Shown here in pieces: positions 25,196-32,889 of a stretch of 64,000 nucleotides of DNA (position 1 is the first letter of the stretch; every line of letters begins with the position of its first letter). The stretch covers positions 1,054,001-1,118,000 of the forward strand of contig OZ244151.1 in NCBI GenBank assembly GCA_965216195.1, written 5' to 3'. This stretch comes from Aridibacter sp965216195. Its GTDB lineage: Bacteria > Acidobacteriota > Blastocatellia > Pyrinomonadales > Pyrinomonadaceae. The translations under genes were made by a program, and so were the position numbers. The notes below the pieces were generated by a model. The model had not been told where the DNA came from. It saw nothing but the letters and a program-made list of their open reading frames with translations, and made no database searches.

Positions 25196-26275
25196 ATGCG
25201 GCGCAGAAAGTTCGGACTCAAAGTATTAAGTTTTAATTTAATTTGGGGGATTTTGTGTTTTTGCGCTACCCTTTCGATTTTTTCTCAATCCACGGAACAA
25301 AATAGTCCTACTCCAATAACTTCGAATCAAATAAATGGCAGAATTAATGCGCGGGATATCGGCGATGCGCGTCTGACAACCTATTACTATATTTTTAATG
25401 GGAATCGCGGCGACATTTTTATCAATGTCCTTACAAAAAACTTTAATGGAGATTTGGATGTCTTTACGCTCGACGGTCTAAAACCCCGAACCAAGATTAC
25501 TGTTTACGCAGATAGTTCGGAGAATGAAACGGGACGCGTAATTTATATGCGTAAGCCCGAGAAATTGCTGCTAAGGATTCAGGGACGCACGCCAAATGAC
25601 GACCCGGCCGATTACCAGGTCAAGTTTGCCGGAAGTTTTGCTCCGTCTGAGGCACTGGCGGCAAGCGACGATCTTAAACGTCCTGAGGCTGAGAGCGCCG
25701 AAGAGGGAGCGGTTCGCGTCAATTCGGTTGGGACGATCATTGAGGAGCCGGAACCTGATCGCAAGGCGGAGGATCTGAACGTCGACATTCGAAAGGATGC
25801 GTTGGCAGATTCGGCTGATAAATCGAAGCCGAAGGATAAACCCAAACGCGAAGTTCCTTCCACGCTCGATCCTACAAAAAAAACCGAAACGGTTTTAAAA
25901 GAAGCGACCGCCCAAAACCGGCCGCGGGTTTTGATCGAGGACCCTTTTAAGGATAAAAAGGCGGCTGATGAAGATGCCAAAGATGTAACCGTATCGATCA
26001 ATGATAAGCCGAAGAGGGGTTCGACAATTGTCACTATCGAACGCGCCCCCGTTGAGGAGGAAGCACTTAGCCCTGAGGAAGCCGCGAAAAAGAAAACCGC
26101 CGCACTTCGGAAAATTAGCCTCGTAATTAAGCTGAAAGATGGAAAGACCTTTAAACGACGTATGCACAGGGTTTCGAGTTTTAATGTTTTTGATGGAGTT
26201 CTTAAGGTTGTGGCGATTGACGGAAAGGTTACGAAATTTTCAATTCTTGATGTCGAGAAAATAACGATTCAATAG
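25196..26275 (+). CDS. Secreted two-domain protein of unknown function
   Basis: 359 residues. A signal peptide (to about residue 35) precedes an N-terminal beta-sandwich-like domain (GRINARDIGDARLTTYYYIF, GNRGDIFINVLTKNFNGDLD) that resembles bacterial pre-peptidase C-terminal domains. A long charged, Lys/Glu/Asp-rich linker follows (about 165-295), then a small basic C-terminal domain (LVIKLKDGKTFKRRMHRVSS). AAGG lies before the ATG. No enzymatic motif is seen. It follows the S41-like gene on the same strand after 137 bp and may act at the envelope. Confidence 0.65.
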   Translation: MRRRKFGLKVLSFNLIWGILCFCATLSIFSQSTEQNSPTPITSNQINGRINARDIGDARLTTYYYIFNGNRGDIFINVLTKNFNGDLDVFTLDGLKPRTKITVYADSSENETGRVIYMRKPEKLLLRIQGRTPNDDPADYQVKFAGSFAPSEALAASDDLKRPEAESAEEGAVRVNSVGTIIEEPEPDRKAEDLNVDIRKDALADSADKSKPKDKPKREVPSTLDPTKKTETVLKEATAQNRPRVLIEDPFKDKKAADEDAKDVTVSINDKPKRGSTIVTIERAPVEEEALSPEEAAKKKTAALRKISLVIKLKDGKTFKRRMHRVSSFNVFDGVLKVVAIDGKVTKFSILDVEKITIQ

Positions 26276-26283
26276 TATCTTCT

Positions 26284-26943
26284 TCACTCTTTTGTTCCAA
26301 GTTTTTGAACCAACGAATTTTGCGGATTCACTTCTTTGAGCCTCGCTAAAACCTTCTGCAACCCCTCCTTATCGCCTTTTTCTTCAAGCGCAGCGCCTAA
26401 ATTCTGAAGAGCGAGTTCGTGTTTTGGATTAATTTTGAGTGACTCCCGATATTCCGCAATCGCTTGGTCAACTTCGCTCGGTTCACGCAAAAAGAAGGTC
26501 AATCCATAATCTGTTCTTACATCCGGATCGTTCTTAATCTCGAGGGCTTTTGCGTAGAAAGTTTCCGCCTTTATATATTGCTTTGCGTCAAAATGGGCAT
26601 TACCGAGTTTTACGTTTGCGTCAAAATCACCGGGTTTAATCTCATAAGCCTTTTGGTAAAACTCCAGGGCTTTATCAAATCTGCGAATTCGCGCGTACAT
26701 TTCGCCTGCGGCAATTTGCGCCTCGTAATTCTGTGGCTCATTTTTTGCCGTGTCGAGAACCTTTTGAACATCCGGCATTTGAACACCCGGTCGGGCCGGC
26801 TGATTTGGGTTAATGGGAATGTTTGAGGTCTGCACACTCGTCGGGGCGTTTGCGTTACGGTTGAGGTAATTTGCTCCGTAAAAACCAATTACGAGCCCAA
26901 TCGTGAGCCCAATCACACAATATATCAAAGAATTCTTATTCAT
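26284..26943 (-). CDS. Membrane-anchored TPR protein beside the cytochrome c maturation genes
   Basis: 219 residues. An N-terminal anchor (about 6-25) is followed by a Pro/Asn-rich linker and three or four TPR units (for example IAAGEMYARIRRFDKALEFY, LGNAHFDAKQYIKAETFYAK, LALQNLGAALEEKGDKEGLQ). The start is 3 bp behind the ccsA stop, so it belongs to the resB-ccsA operon. TPR proteins such as CcmI/NrfG hold apocytochrome c for haem ligation in system I; a similar chaperone role in this system II cluster is plausible but inferred. Confidence 0.75.
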   Translation of the reverse strand: MNKNSLIYCVIGLTIGLVIGFYGANYLNRNANAPTSVQTSNIPINPNQPARPGVQMPDVQKVLDTAKNEPQNYEAQIAAGEMYARIRRFDKALEFYQKAYEIKPGDFDANVKLGNAHFDAKQYIKAETFYAKALEIKNDPDVRTDYGLTFFLREPSEVDQAIAEYRESLKINPKHELALQNLGAALEEKGDKEGLQKVLARLKEVNPQNSLVQKLGTKE

Positions 26944-26946
26944 TTA

Positions 26947-28569
26947 CTAAGCGTAGCTATGTAGCCCCGGAAGTAGGTAGCTGACACCGAGATAGGTAAA
27001 TATAACCAGCAGAAATCCGAGAATCGCAAAATATGCCGAGCTTCTTCCTTTCCACCCGCGCGAAATTCTCGTGTGTAGAAATGCGGCGTATGTAAGCCAG
27101 GCGATCAAGGCTCCGGTTTCTTTAGAATCAAATCCCCAGGGGCGTCCCCAGGATTCGTTTGCCCAGATTGCCCCGGTGATCAAAAGCATTGCAAGCCCCG
27201 CAAACGCGAGACATGCAGTTTTGTACATCAGATTATCGAGAGCTTCGAGAGAGGGAAGCCGCTCCCGCAATTTTTCCGTTCGAAAACCAAAGAGTATCAC
27301 GAAGAAGGTGCCGGCAAGTGCTGTAATTAGCCCGGCGAGTTCGACTGGGTTCGTTTTCAGACTCAAAAACATCTTGTCGCGATTGTTTTGTAGAAACTGA
27401 CGTCCGGTTTGCTCAAACTCTGTAGCGGATATTGCAGAGAATTGCTGAGCCGTTAGATTGCGTCTCGAAATAATCTCTTTACCGACGAGCGCGTGCTGGC
27501 TCGTATCGGCCTGAAGCTGCGCTTCAAGCTTTTCTCCGATGCCTTGCGTCGTTTTTACTCCCGAAACGAGGAACGCAATGGCGATTATCTGGGTTACAAG
27601 CGACAGTTTCAGTAGAATGTGACCGACTTTTCGCGCCGGTTTGCTGTTTTGGTAGAGGTACATTAGAAACGCCGCGATCACCCCGATCAAAAGCAAACCC
27701 GATAAAATCAGGAAAGGCGCGACATAGGGCAATTCCAATCTATAAAAGGCCGAAAAGGGTTTGCCGGCATTGGGATTTGGCAGAAACATACCTACACGAT
27801 AAACAAATTCTGTAAATACAGAAAAGTTGCTGATAGTCGCTAACACGCCGAGCGTAAAGATGCTAGCCCATATCGCCATCGCTTCAGGTTTAACTTTATC
27901 TTTAAGCAGGTAAACTACTGCAACTGCAAAACATACGAGCGTCACGCCGTAGCTTAAAGAAGCCACTCCAACGTGAATCGGTCTCCAATAAGAATCAAGC
28001 ACAGGTGGCAGGTCGATAAACTCTCCGCCGATAAAACGTGCGAGCGTTAGAATCAATGCGGCCAGCGGAAGGGTGAAAGCGGCAAGTACCTGAAAATTCT
28101 TCCGATTAGCGTAAAAGAGCGTGGCAAATCCGGCACCGAACGCAAATGCAAGACTCAAATCATAAAGATTTGCAAACGGAATATAGCGAAACATCCAGGG
28201 TGTTTCGGGGTTTCCCGCCTCCCGAAGCATTGCTATTTCGCGGTCATAGGCCGCGACCCACCGCACAAGCCAACTCGAGAGATTGAAAAACACGCCAAGC
28301 GCTGCGGTCCAGAGACCGATCTTTGAAGCCATGTTTGACGGTGCGTAAAGATTCGTCAGCTGAAAAAGCGCGGCGAGCAGATAGCAAGCGAGAGCGATCA
28401 TCATCAGCGCTTCGTCAGAGATGAAGTTAGCGCCGCCGGTCTGTAGGCGTATCGCTAAAACCAGTATCGAGCCGACCGTTGCCAATCCGACCGGCAAATA
28501 GCGTGTAAAGGTAGATGAAGGTGCGCCTGCATTCCCTGTAATTTCTTCTGCTGCTATAACTTGTGACAT
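26947..28569 (-). CDS. ccsA: Cytochrome c maturation protein CcsA/ResC
   Basis: 540 residues, a polytopic membrane protein. Near the C-terminus the haem-handling tryptophan-rich motif reads WGRPWGFDSKETGALIAWLT, the hallmark of the CcmC/CcmF/CcsA family, followed by two more helices; conserved His residues that carry haem lie near it and in outer loops. With ResB it exports haem and attaches it to CXXCH sites of apocytochromes (system II). The N-terminal half is longer than in minimal CcsA proteins and adds several helices and a periplasmic segment. It follows resB by 18 bp. Confidence 0.92.
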   Translation of the reverse strand: MSQVIAAEEITGNAGAPSSTFTRYLPVGLATVGSILVLAIRLQTGGANFISDEALMMIALACYLLAALFQLTNLYAPSNMASKIGLWTAALGVFFNLSSWLVRWVAAYDREIAMLREAGNPETPWMFRYIPFANLYDLSLAFAFGAGFATLFYANRKNFQVLAAFTLPLAALILTLARFIGGEFIDLPPVLDSYWRPIHVGVASLSYGVTLVCFAVAVVYLLKDKVKPEAMAIWASIFTLGVLATISNFSVFTEFVYRVGMFLPNPNAGKPFSAFYRLELPYVAPFLILSGLLLIGVIAAFLMYLYQNSKPARKVGHILLKLSLVTQIIAIAFLVSGVKTTQGIGEKLEAQLQADTSQHALVGKEIISRRNLTAQQFSAISATEFEQTGRQFLQNNRDKMFLSLKTNPVELAGLITALAGTFFVILFGFRTEKLRERLPSLEALDNLMYKTACLAFAGLAMLLITGAIWANESWGRPWGFDSKETGALIAWLTYAAFLHTRISRGWKGRSSAYFAILGFLLVIFTYLGVSYLLPGLHSYA

Positions 28570-28587
28570 ACTATTTAACTTATAAAT

Positions 28588-30129
28588 TTAACTTGAATTT
28601 TCCTCAGAATCTCGCCTGAGGCCCGTAATATCAGAGACGATTTTTGCGAAGCGGTCTTCAAAATTCAGGTGGTTTCGGTTTGTATCGCCCGAAAGCAAAA
28701 CCTCAAATTTCTCTGCGAATTCGCTCGGTTCTATTGAAGCCCAAACCCTCTTATGCGAAATAAAAAATACAAAAACCAGCGCCAGGATTAAACCAATTCC
28801 GCCAAAATACCAGGCGATAAATGCACCGTTATAAGGGTCGTATTTGATCGATAAAACATGAGCCAAAGGAGCTTTTTCGAATTCCTTCAAGCGCCATTTA
28901 TAACCCACTTTCGGGGCACCAACCGGTATGTTATCCCCGACATTCCCTGCGAAAGCAAAAACACGGGTTTTCTCGCCATCCTTTGGCGTCACCTGTAAAA
29001 CCGCGGCAGGATTATTGTAATCTCCGGATTTTGTATCAGGCTGTCCATTTTGATTGAATGTAAAATCTGCTAAGAATGATTGATATTCGATCAGGGTTCC
29101 GTCCGGGAGCTCGGTCTTTCCGTTTCTTTTTAGATCAACGGTAAACGGCTCCGCACCGGCTTGCTGTGGGGTCAATTCAAGCTTCATTGTACGCGCGTTT
29201 CCGACCGGCACGGTTTGCGCCTGGAAAAACCTGTAACCTCTGTAGCTAAAAGGTTTATTGAGGCTTACATCGGCGGTTGTCACACCGTATTGCGGGTCGT
29301 CGATCTTTATCTGCGTCCGCCAATCAAGCGTATTAAACGGCTCAATCGAACCATTCGGATCAATGAGCTTTTGCTGAATGTCAGTACACTCAATCGTAAA
29401 CGGCAATCTAACGGCAAATCGCTTTCGCTGATCGAGTTCCTGCTCAATCATCTGAATCTCGCTTGTTACCTGACCGGGAGTGAAGTTAACGTCAGCATCA
29501 AATCCAGTCCAGAACGCTAAAAAATGCCCTAAAAACAAGGTCAAAAGTGCAATGTGGACGAGATAGGCTCCGAGTCGATTCCACTTTCCATTTTCGCCAA
29601 ACACGTATGTTTTTCCATCTTTTTCCGTAACCTGCGGCTTTAACCCGGATCCCTGAAAGGCTGCGGCGACTTTTTTACCAATTTGTGTACTGGAGTCGCC
29701 CGAAATCTCTACTGCTTCATGTTGCAGCTGGCGCTCCATCCATCCGCGTGTTCCAAAAAGTTTTGGTTTTACGATATAGCTCCAGGCAGTCGGGAAGCGA
29801 TCTATCGAAGCGAGTACGATATTTAGCGAAAGAAGCAGGAGTAAACCGTTGAAATAATAGCTGTAATAAACGTTGAAAAGTCCTAGCGCACCGTAAACTG
29901 TTCTTTCGGCAGGGGTTAGAGAAGCGTAATAGGCATCAAAACCGTTTACGTTTTGCTGGATAATTATCATTCCAAGGAACGATAAAAACACTAAAATACA
30001 CAGCAAAACTATTCCAAGTCTTACCGAACTTATGAAAGCAAGAGCCCTTGAAAAAAACGGAGCGCGTTTCCTCTCAACCCGTTTTTCCGAAAGCGGGACT
30101 TGTTTTACTGATTCTTCTACCGCGGACAT
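28588..30129 (-). CDS. resB: Cytochrome c maturation protein ResB/Ccs1
   Basis: 513 residues. Membrane segments lie near residues 30-55, 85-110 and 190-215, then a large periplasmic domain (about 216-440, including SYRGYRFFQAQTVP) and a final helix (GGIGLILALVFVFFIS). The FLSFLGMIIIQ opening and SLNIVLASIDRFPTAW block are typical of ResB. It acts with CcsA in system II haem delivery to c-type cytochromes such as the lipoprotein at 7179-7601. It is the first gene of a resB-ccsA-TPR operon and diverges from ctaB. Confidence 0.92.
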   Translation of the reverse strand: MSAVEESVKQVPLSEKRVERKRAPFFSRALAFISSVRLGIVLLCILVFLSFLGMIIIQQNVNGFDAYYASLTPAERTVYGALGLFNVYYSYYFNGLLLLLSLNIVLASIDRFPTAWSYIVKPKLFGTRGWMERQLQHEAVEISGDSSTQIGKKVAAAFQGSGLKPQVTEKDGKTYVFGENGKWNRLGAYLVHIALLTLFLGHFLAFWTGFDADVNFTPGQVTSEIQMIEQELDQRKRFAVRLPFTIECTDIQQKLIDPNGSIEPFNTLDWRTQIKIDDPQYGVTTADVSLNKPFSYRGYRFFQAQTVPVGNARTMKLELTPQQAGAEPFTVDLKRNGKTELPDGTLIEYQSFLADFTFNQNGQPDTKSGDYNNPAAVLQVTPKDGEKTRVFAFAGNVGDNIPVGAPKVGYKWRLKEFEKAPLAHVLSIKYDPYNGAFIAWYFGGIGLILALVFVFFISHKRVWASIEPSEFAEKFEVLLSGDTNRNHLNFEDRFAKIVSDITGLRRDSEENSS

Positions 30130-30193
30130 TGAAATCGATGAAAAAAATGCCTAAAAAATGCTGAATATATATAAAGAAATCATAGCCCAGAGG

Positions 30194-30210
30194 GGGGTGT
30201 TTGTCACCCC
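30194..30210. promoter_or_regulatory. Perfect inverted repeat between divergent resB and ctaB
   Basis: GGGGTG-TTTGT-CACCCC, 6-bp arms with a 5-base centre, about 65 bp upstream of resB and 110 bp upstream of ctaB. No T-run follows on either strand, so a terminator is unlikely. The position suits a shared operator for the two respiratory operons; the regulator is unknown. Confidence 0.3.
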
Positions 30211-30321
30211 AACGTAAATAAGATTTTCTGTCAAAAAAAAGAAGTTATGATTTATCATGCTGACTTGGAAAATTCAGGGCGGCAAGTTATTCTTTCTTCT
30301 TAAAGAATACGTTTTGGATTA

Positions 30322-31221
30322 ATGGAAACGGCGACTGCGGAAATCAGAGAAACAAAAGCGATCGGCTTAGGCGCGCGGATTGGTGCGTTTATGGAGCTTA
30401 CGAAGCCGCGTATAGCATTTATGCTTGTATTGACGGCTGCAGCAGGATTTTATCTGGGGGGAGGCACCTTCGATGTTGTCCTGTTTTTGCATTCAATGGC
30501 AGCGATTACGCTCCTTGCGTTTGGGGTTGCGACGCTTAATCAATATCTTGAGCGAAGGATTGATGCGATGATGGAGCGAACTGAAAACCGTCCGATACCG
30601 AGCGGTAAAGTTTCTCCGAATGAAGCGCTTATTTTTGGCGTTCTGCTTTGTGTAGCAGCTGAAGCGTATCTGTTTTTTGCAGCAAATGCGCTTACGGCGG
30701 TACTTGGATTAGTAGTTATCGTTGGCTATGTACTCCTTTACACTCCGTTAAAAACTCGCACCACGGCTTCGACAGCCATCGGCGCAATTCCGGGAGCAAT
30801 GCCGCCGCTTATGGGTTGGACTGCAGCTTCCGGCGAAATCACGCTCGGCGCTTTGTTTTTGTTTACACTGTTATTTTTATGGCAGTTTCCACATTTTTTG
30901 GCGATCGCCTGGATGTACAAAGATCAATATGCGAAAGCCGGAATCAAAATGCTCCCGGTAGTCGAAAAAGACGGCCGAATTACCGCACAGCAAATCGTTA
31001 TATTTACGGTTTTGCTTTTTCCGATCAGTCTTGCGCCTTTTTTCTTTGGCATTTCCGGAGCCTTCTATCTCGCGGGAGCGATATTGCTGGGCATATGGTT
31101 TTTGTATGCGAGCGTCAAGACTGCTCGCGCAAAGTCGGTCGAGCAAGCTAGAAAGCTTTTGTTTGCTTCCGTGTTGTATCTACCGTTTATTTTCGCTTTG
31201 ATGGTTTTCAATCATTTGTAG
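30322..31221 (+). CDS. ctaB: Protoheme IX farnesyltransferase (haem O synthase)
   Basis: 299 residues with about nine membrane helices. The prenyl-diphosphate/Mg sites are NQYLERRIDAMMERTENRPI (first Asp-rich motif) and YTPLKTRTTASTAIGAIPGA; MGWTAASGEI and FPHFLAIAWMYKDQY are further conserved blocks. The enzyme adds a farnesyl chain to haem B, making haem O for haem-copper oxidases. It heads a ctaB-ctaE-DUF420 operon; oxidase subunits I and II are not in the window. Confidence 0.95.
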   Translation: METATAEIRETKAIGLGARIGAFMELTKPRIAFMLVLTAAAGFYLGGGTFDVVLFLHSMAAITLLAFGVATLNQYLERRIDAMMERTENRPIPSGKVSPNEALIFGVLLCVAAEAYLFFAANALTAVLGLVVIVGYVLLYTPLKTRTTASTAIGAIPGAMPPLMGWTAASGEITLGALFLFTLLFLWQFPHFLAIAWMYKDQYAKAGIKMLPVVEKDGRITAQQIVIFTVLLFPISLAPFFFGISGAFYLAGAILLGIWFLYASVKTARAKSVEQARKLLFASVLYLPFIFALMVFNHL

Positions 31222-31223
31222 CT

Positions 31224-31970
31224 ATGGAAATCGGAACCGCAGAACCGATCAAGGAAACAAAGAAAAAACGCCGCAGAAAGCGATCTGATTTTCGAAGCGG
31301 ACGCGGAACCTCTTCCCGTGGCGGTGGAGGTAACGGCGGCGGAGGCGATGACGGCGATGGCGGTAAAGGTGGAAACGACCGTCCTAAAAAAGAAAGACAT
31401 ATCTATCCTGAAATGGAAACCCCACAAAAATCACGCGTGGTTATGTGGTTTTTGCTCCTTGTGGTCATAATGACCTTTGGAGGATTGATCAGCGCTTACA
31501 TCGTTTTGGCGACCAACAACTCGCTTGAGTGGCAACCGTTTTCACTCCCTTTTCAAGTTTGGGTAAGCACCGTTTTGATTCTCGCAAGCTCCGTTACATA
31601 CACGATCGCGAAATCTGCGCTAAAAAAAGACAATTATTCAAAAGCTAAGGGCTGGTTTATCGCTACTGCGGTTTTGGGCGGGACATTCATTTCATCGCAA
31701 CTCCTGCTTTGGTTTGAATTGGTAAACCGAGGCCTTTATATGCGAGGGAATCCTTACGCGGGATTCTTTTATATTCTTACGTCTATTCACGCGATACACG
31801 TTTTGGGTGGGATTATAGCGCTCGGGTATGTGCTTTTGCGCAACTGGAAGCGAACGATTAGTTATGCCAAAGAAAAGCGCGACGCGGAAGCTGAATCGAT
31901 CGGTTGGTACTGGCACACCATGGATGGACTCTGGCTGATTCTCGTATTTTTGTTAGGTTTTTGGAAATAA
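31224..31970 (+). CDS. ctaE: Cytochrome c oxidase subunit III-like protein
   Basis: 248 residues. The N-terminal ~65 residues are a soluble, basic then Gly-rich extension (GGGGNGGGGDDGDGGKGGND), unusual for the family. Five membrane helices follow, with GGLISAYIVLATNNSLEWQP, LTSIHAIHVLGGIIALGYVL and the closing GWYWHTMDGLWLILVFLLGF, the last a strong subunit III signature. Subunit III stabilises the haem-copper oxidase and its oxygen path. Two bases separate it from the ctaB stop. Confidence 0.9.
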   Translation: MEIGTAEPIKETKKKRRRKRSDFRSGRGTSSRGGGGNGGGGDDGDGGKGGNDRPKKERHIYPEMETPQKSRVVMWFLLLVVIMTFGGLISAYIVLATNNSLEWQPFSLPFQVWVSTVLILASSVTYTIAKSALKKDNYSKAKGWFIATAVLGGTFISSQLLLWFELVNRGLYMRGNPYAGFFYILTSIHAIHVLGGIIALGYVLLRNWKRTISYAKEKRDAEAESIGWYWHTMDGLWLILVFLLGFWK

Positions 31971-31973
31971 GAA

Positions 31974-32522
31974 ATGAACGCATCAGATCTCGCGCCCGAC
32001 CAAAAACGCTCAAATCTTGTAATTAATCTCATTTCAATCATTGTTCCGATTTTTATAGCGCTCATGCTCGCGTTTCCAAACCGCGTCGAGCTCGGCAATT
32101 GGACAAAAGTTCTACCCCATGCGATCGGATCGGTCAATACCTTGACTTCTCTGGTCCTTATTCTTGGGCTCATTTTTATAAAGCGAAAAAATGTAACGCT
32201 CCATCGTATTGCCATGTCGACCGCGTTTTCACTCGGCATTGTTTTTATGTTTTGCTACGTTGCGTACCACATTTCGAATCCTGCCAACAAGTTTTCGGGA
32301 ACCGGAGCGGCAAGGTATTTTTATCTGGCGGTTTTGCTGACGCACGTGCTTGCTTCGATTGTCGTACTTCCTTTTGTGCTGCGGGCGATGTTTTATGCCG
32401 TTACAAAGCAATTCGCGAAACACAAGAAAATCGTGAAATATGCCTATCCGATCTGGCTTTACGTTTCGATTACAGGCGTGGTCGTTTACACGATGCTTTA
32501 TCACCTGTTTCCTTCCAAATAA
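31974..32522 (+). CDS. DUF420 membrane protein (oxidase-associated)
   Basis: 182 residues with four to five membrane helices. VLPHAIGSVNTLTSLVLILG, RKNVTLHRIAMSTAFSLGIV and YFYLAVLLTHVLASIVVLPF match the DUF420 family, with conserved His residues (LPHAIG, TLHRIA, LTHVLA) that may bind haem or copper. The family is regularly found with cytochrome oxidase assembly genes; the Bacillus/Staphylococcus member CtaM is needed for active oxidase. It starts 3 bp behind ctaE. Confidence 0.88.
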   Translation: MNASDLAPDQKRSNLVINLISIIVPIFIALMLAFPNRVELGNWTKVLPHAIGSVNTLTSLVLILGLIFIKRKNVTLHRIAMSTAFSLGIVFMFCYVAYHISNPANKFSGTGAARYFYLAVLLTHVLASIVVLPFVLRAMFYAVTKQFAKHKKIVKYAYPIWLYVSITGVVVYTMLYHLFPSK

Positions 32523-32535
32523 GTTCTTTATCAGC

Positions 32536-32564
32536 TTGATTAAACCCGGTTTGGTGTGTATATT
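32536..32564 (+). promoter_or_regulatory. Promoter of the riboswitch RNA
   Basis: TTGATT (32536-32541), 17-bp spacer, TATATT (32559-32564). The expected start near 32571 is about 12 bases before the 5' strand of riboswitch helix P1. The same TTGATT box with a 17-bp spacer lies upstream of the tRNA-Lys gene in this window. It starts 14 bp behind the DUF420 stop, so the RNA can be made independently of that operon. Confidence 0.5.
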
Positions 32565-32582
32565 GCTTTTGTTGAAAATTTA

Positions 32583-32735
32583 ACGCCTAAGGTAGTGTTT
32601 TTAGAAAAGAACGCTCTCGCGGGGGAACCATTTTTTCGGAACTCCGGAATTGGGGCGAAGCATTTTTGATAGTGCCGGGAAACTTCTTCATCCCGAGCCC
32701 GACAGCTAACCTCGTAGGCGTGGCGAAGAAGATAC
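32583..32735 (+). ncRNA. ydaO-yuaA type cyclic-di-AMP riboswitch, orphan
   Basis: The conserved cores of the ydaO class are present: GCGGGGGAACCA (32619-32630), GGGGCGAAGC (32652-32661), and the 3' signature GAGCCCGACAGCTAACCTCG (32695-32714) followed by TAGGCGT. ACGCCT (32583-32588) pairs with AGGCGT (32716-32721) to close the molecule. This class binds c-di-AMP and normally lowers expression of downstream cell-wall or potassium/osmolyte genes. Here no same-strand gene follows: the next gene is convergent (M1 peptidase, end at 32890) and a terminator intervenes. The class call rests on remembered consensus, without a covariance search. Confidence 0.82.
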
Positions 32736-32833
32736 GAAAAAATTTGCCATAAAAAGCACGATTTTAAGTTCTTTTGTGCCTCTAATTTTTTTCAACGAGT
32801 CAAAAAAAGACTATCCAGTCTTCTCAAAGACGA

Positions 32834-32870
32834 AGTTCCGAAATCCAAATGGGTTTCGGAACTTTTGTTT
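32834..32870 (+). terminator. Rho-independent terminator behind the riboswitch
   Basis: A perfect 10-bp stem, AGTTCCGAAA (32834-32843) with TTTCGGAACT (32854-32863), loop TCCAAATGGG, then TTTGTTTT on the plus strand. The minus strand has no T-run, so it serves plus-strand transcripts: either the expression platform of the riboswitch or the end of a short independent RNA. Confidence 0.8.
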
Positions 32871-32889
32871 TGAGCGAGAAAATTCGCCG

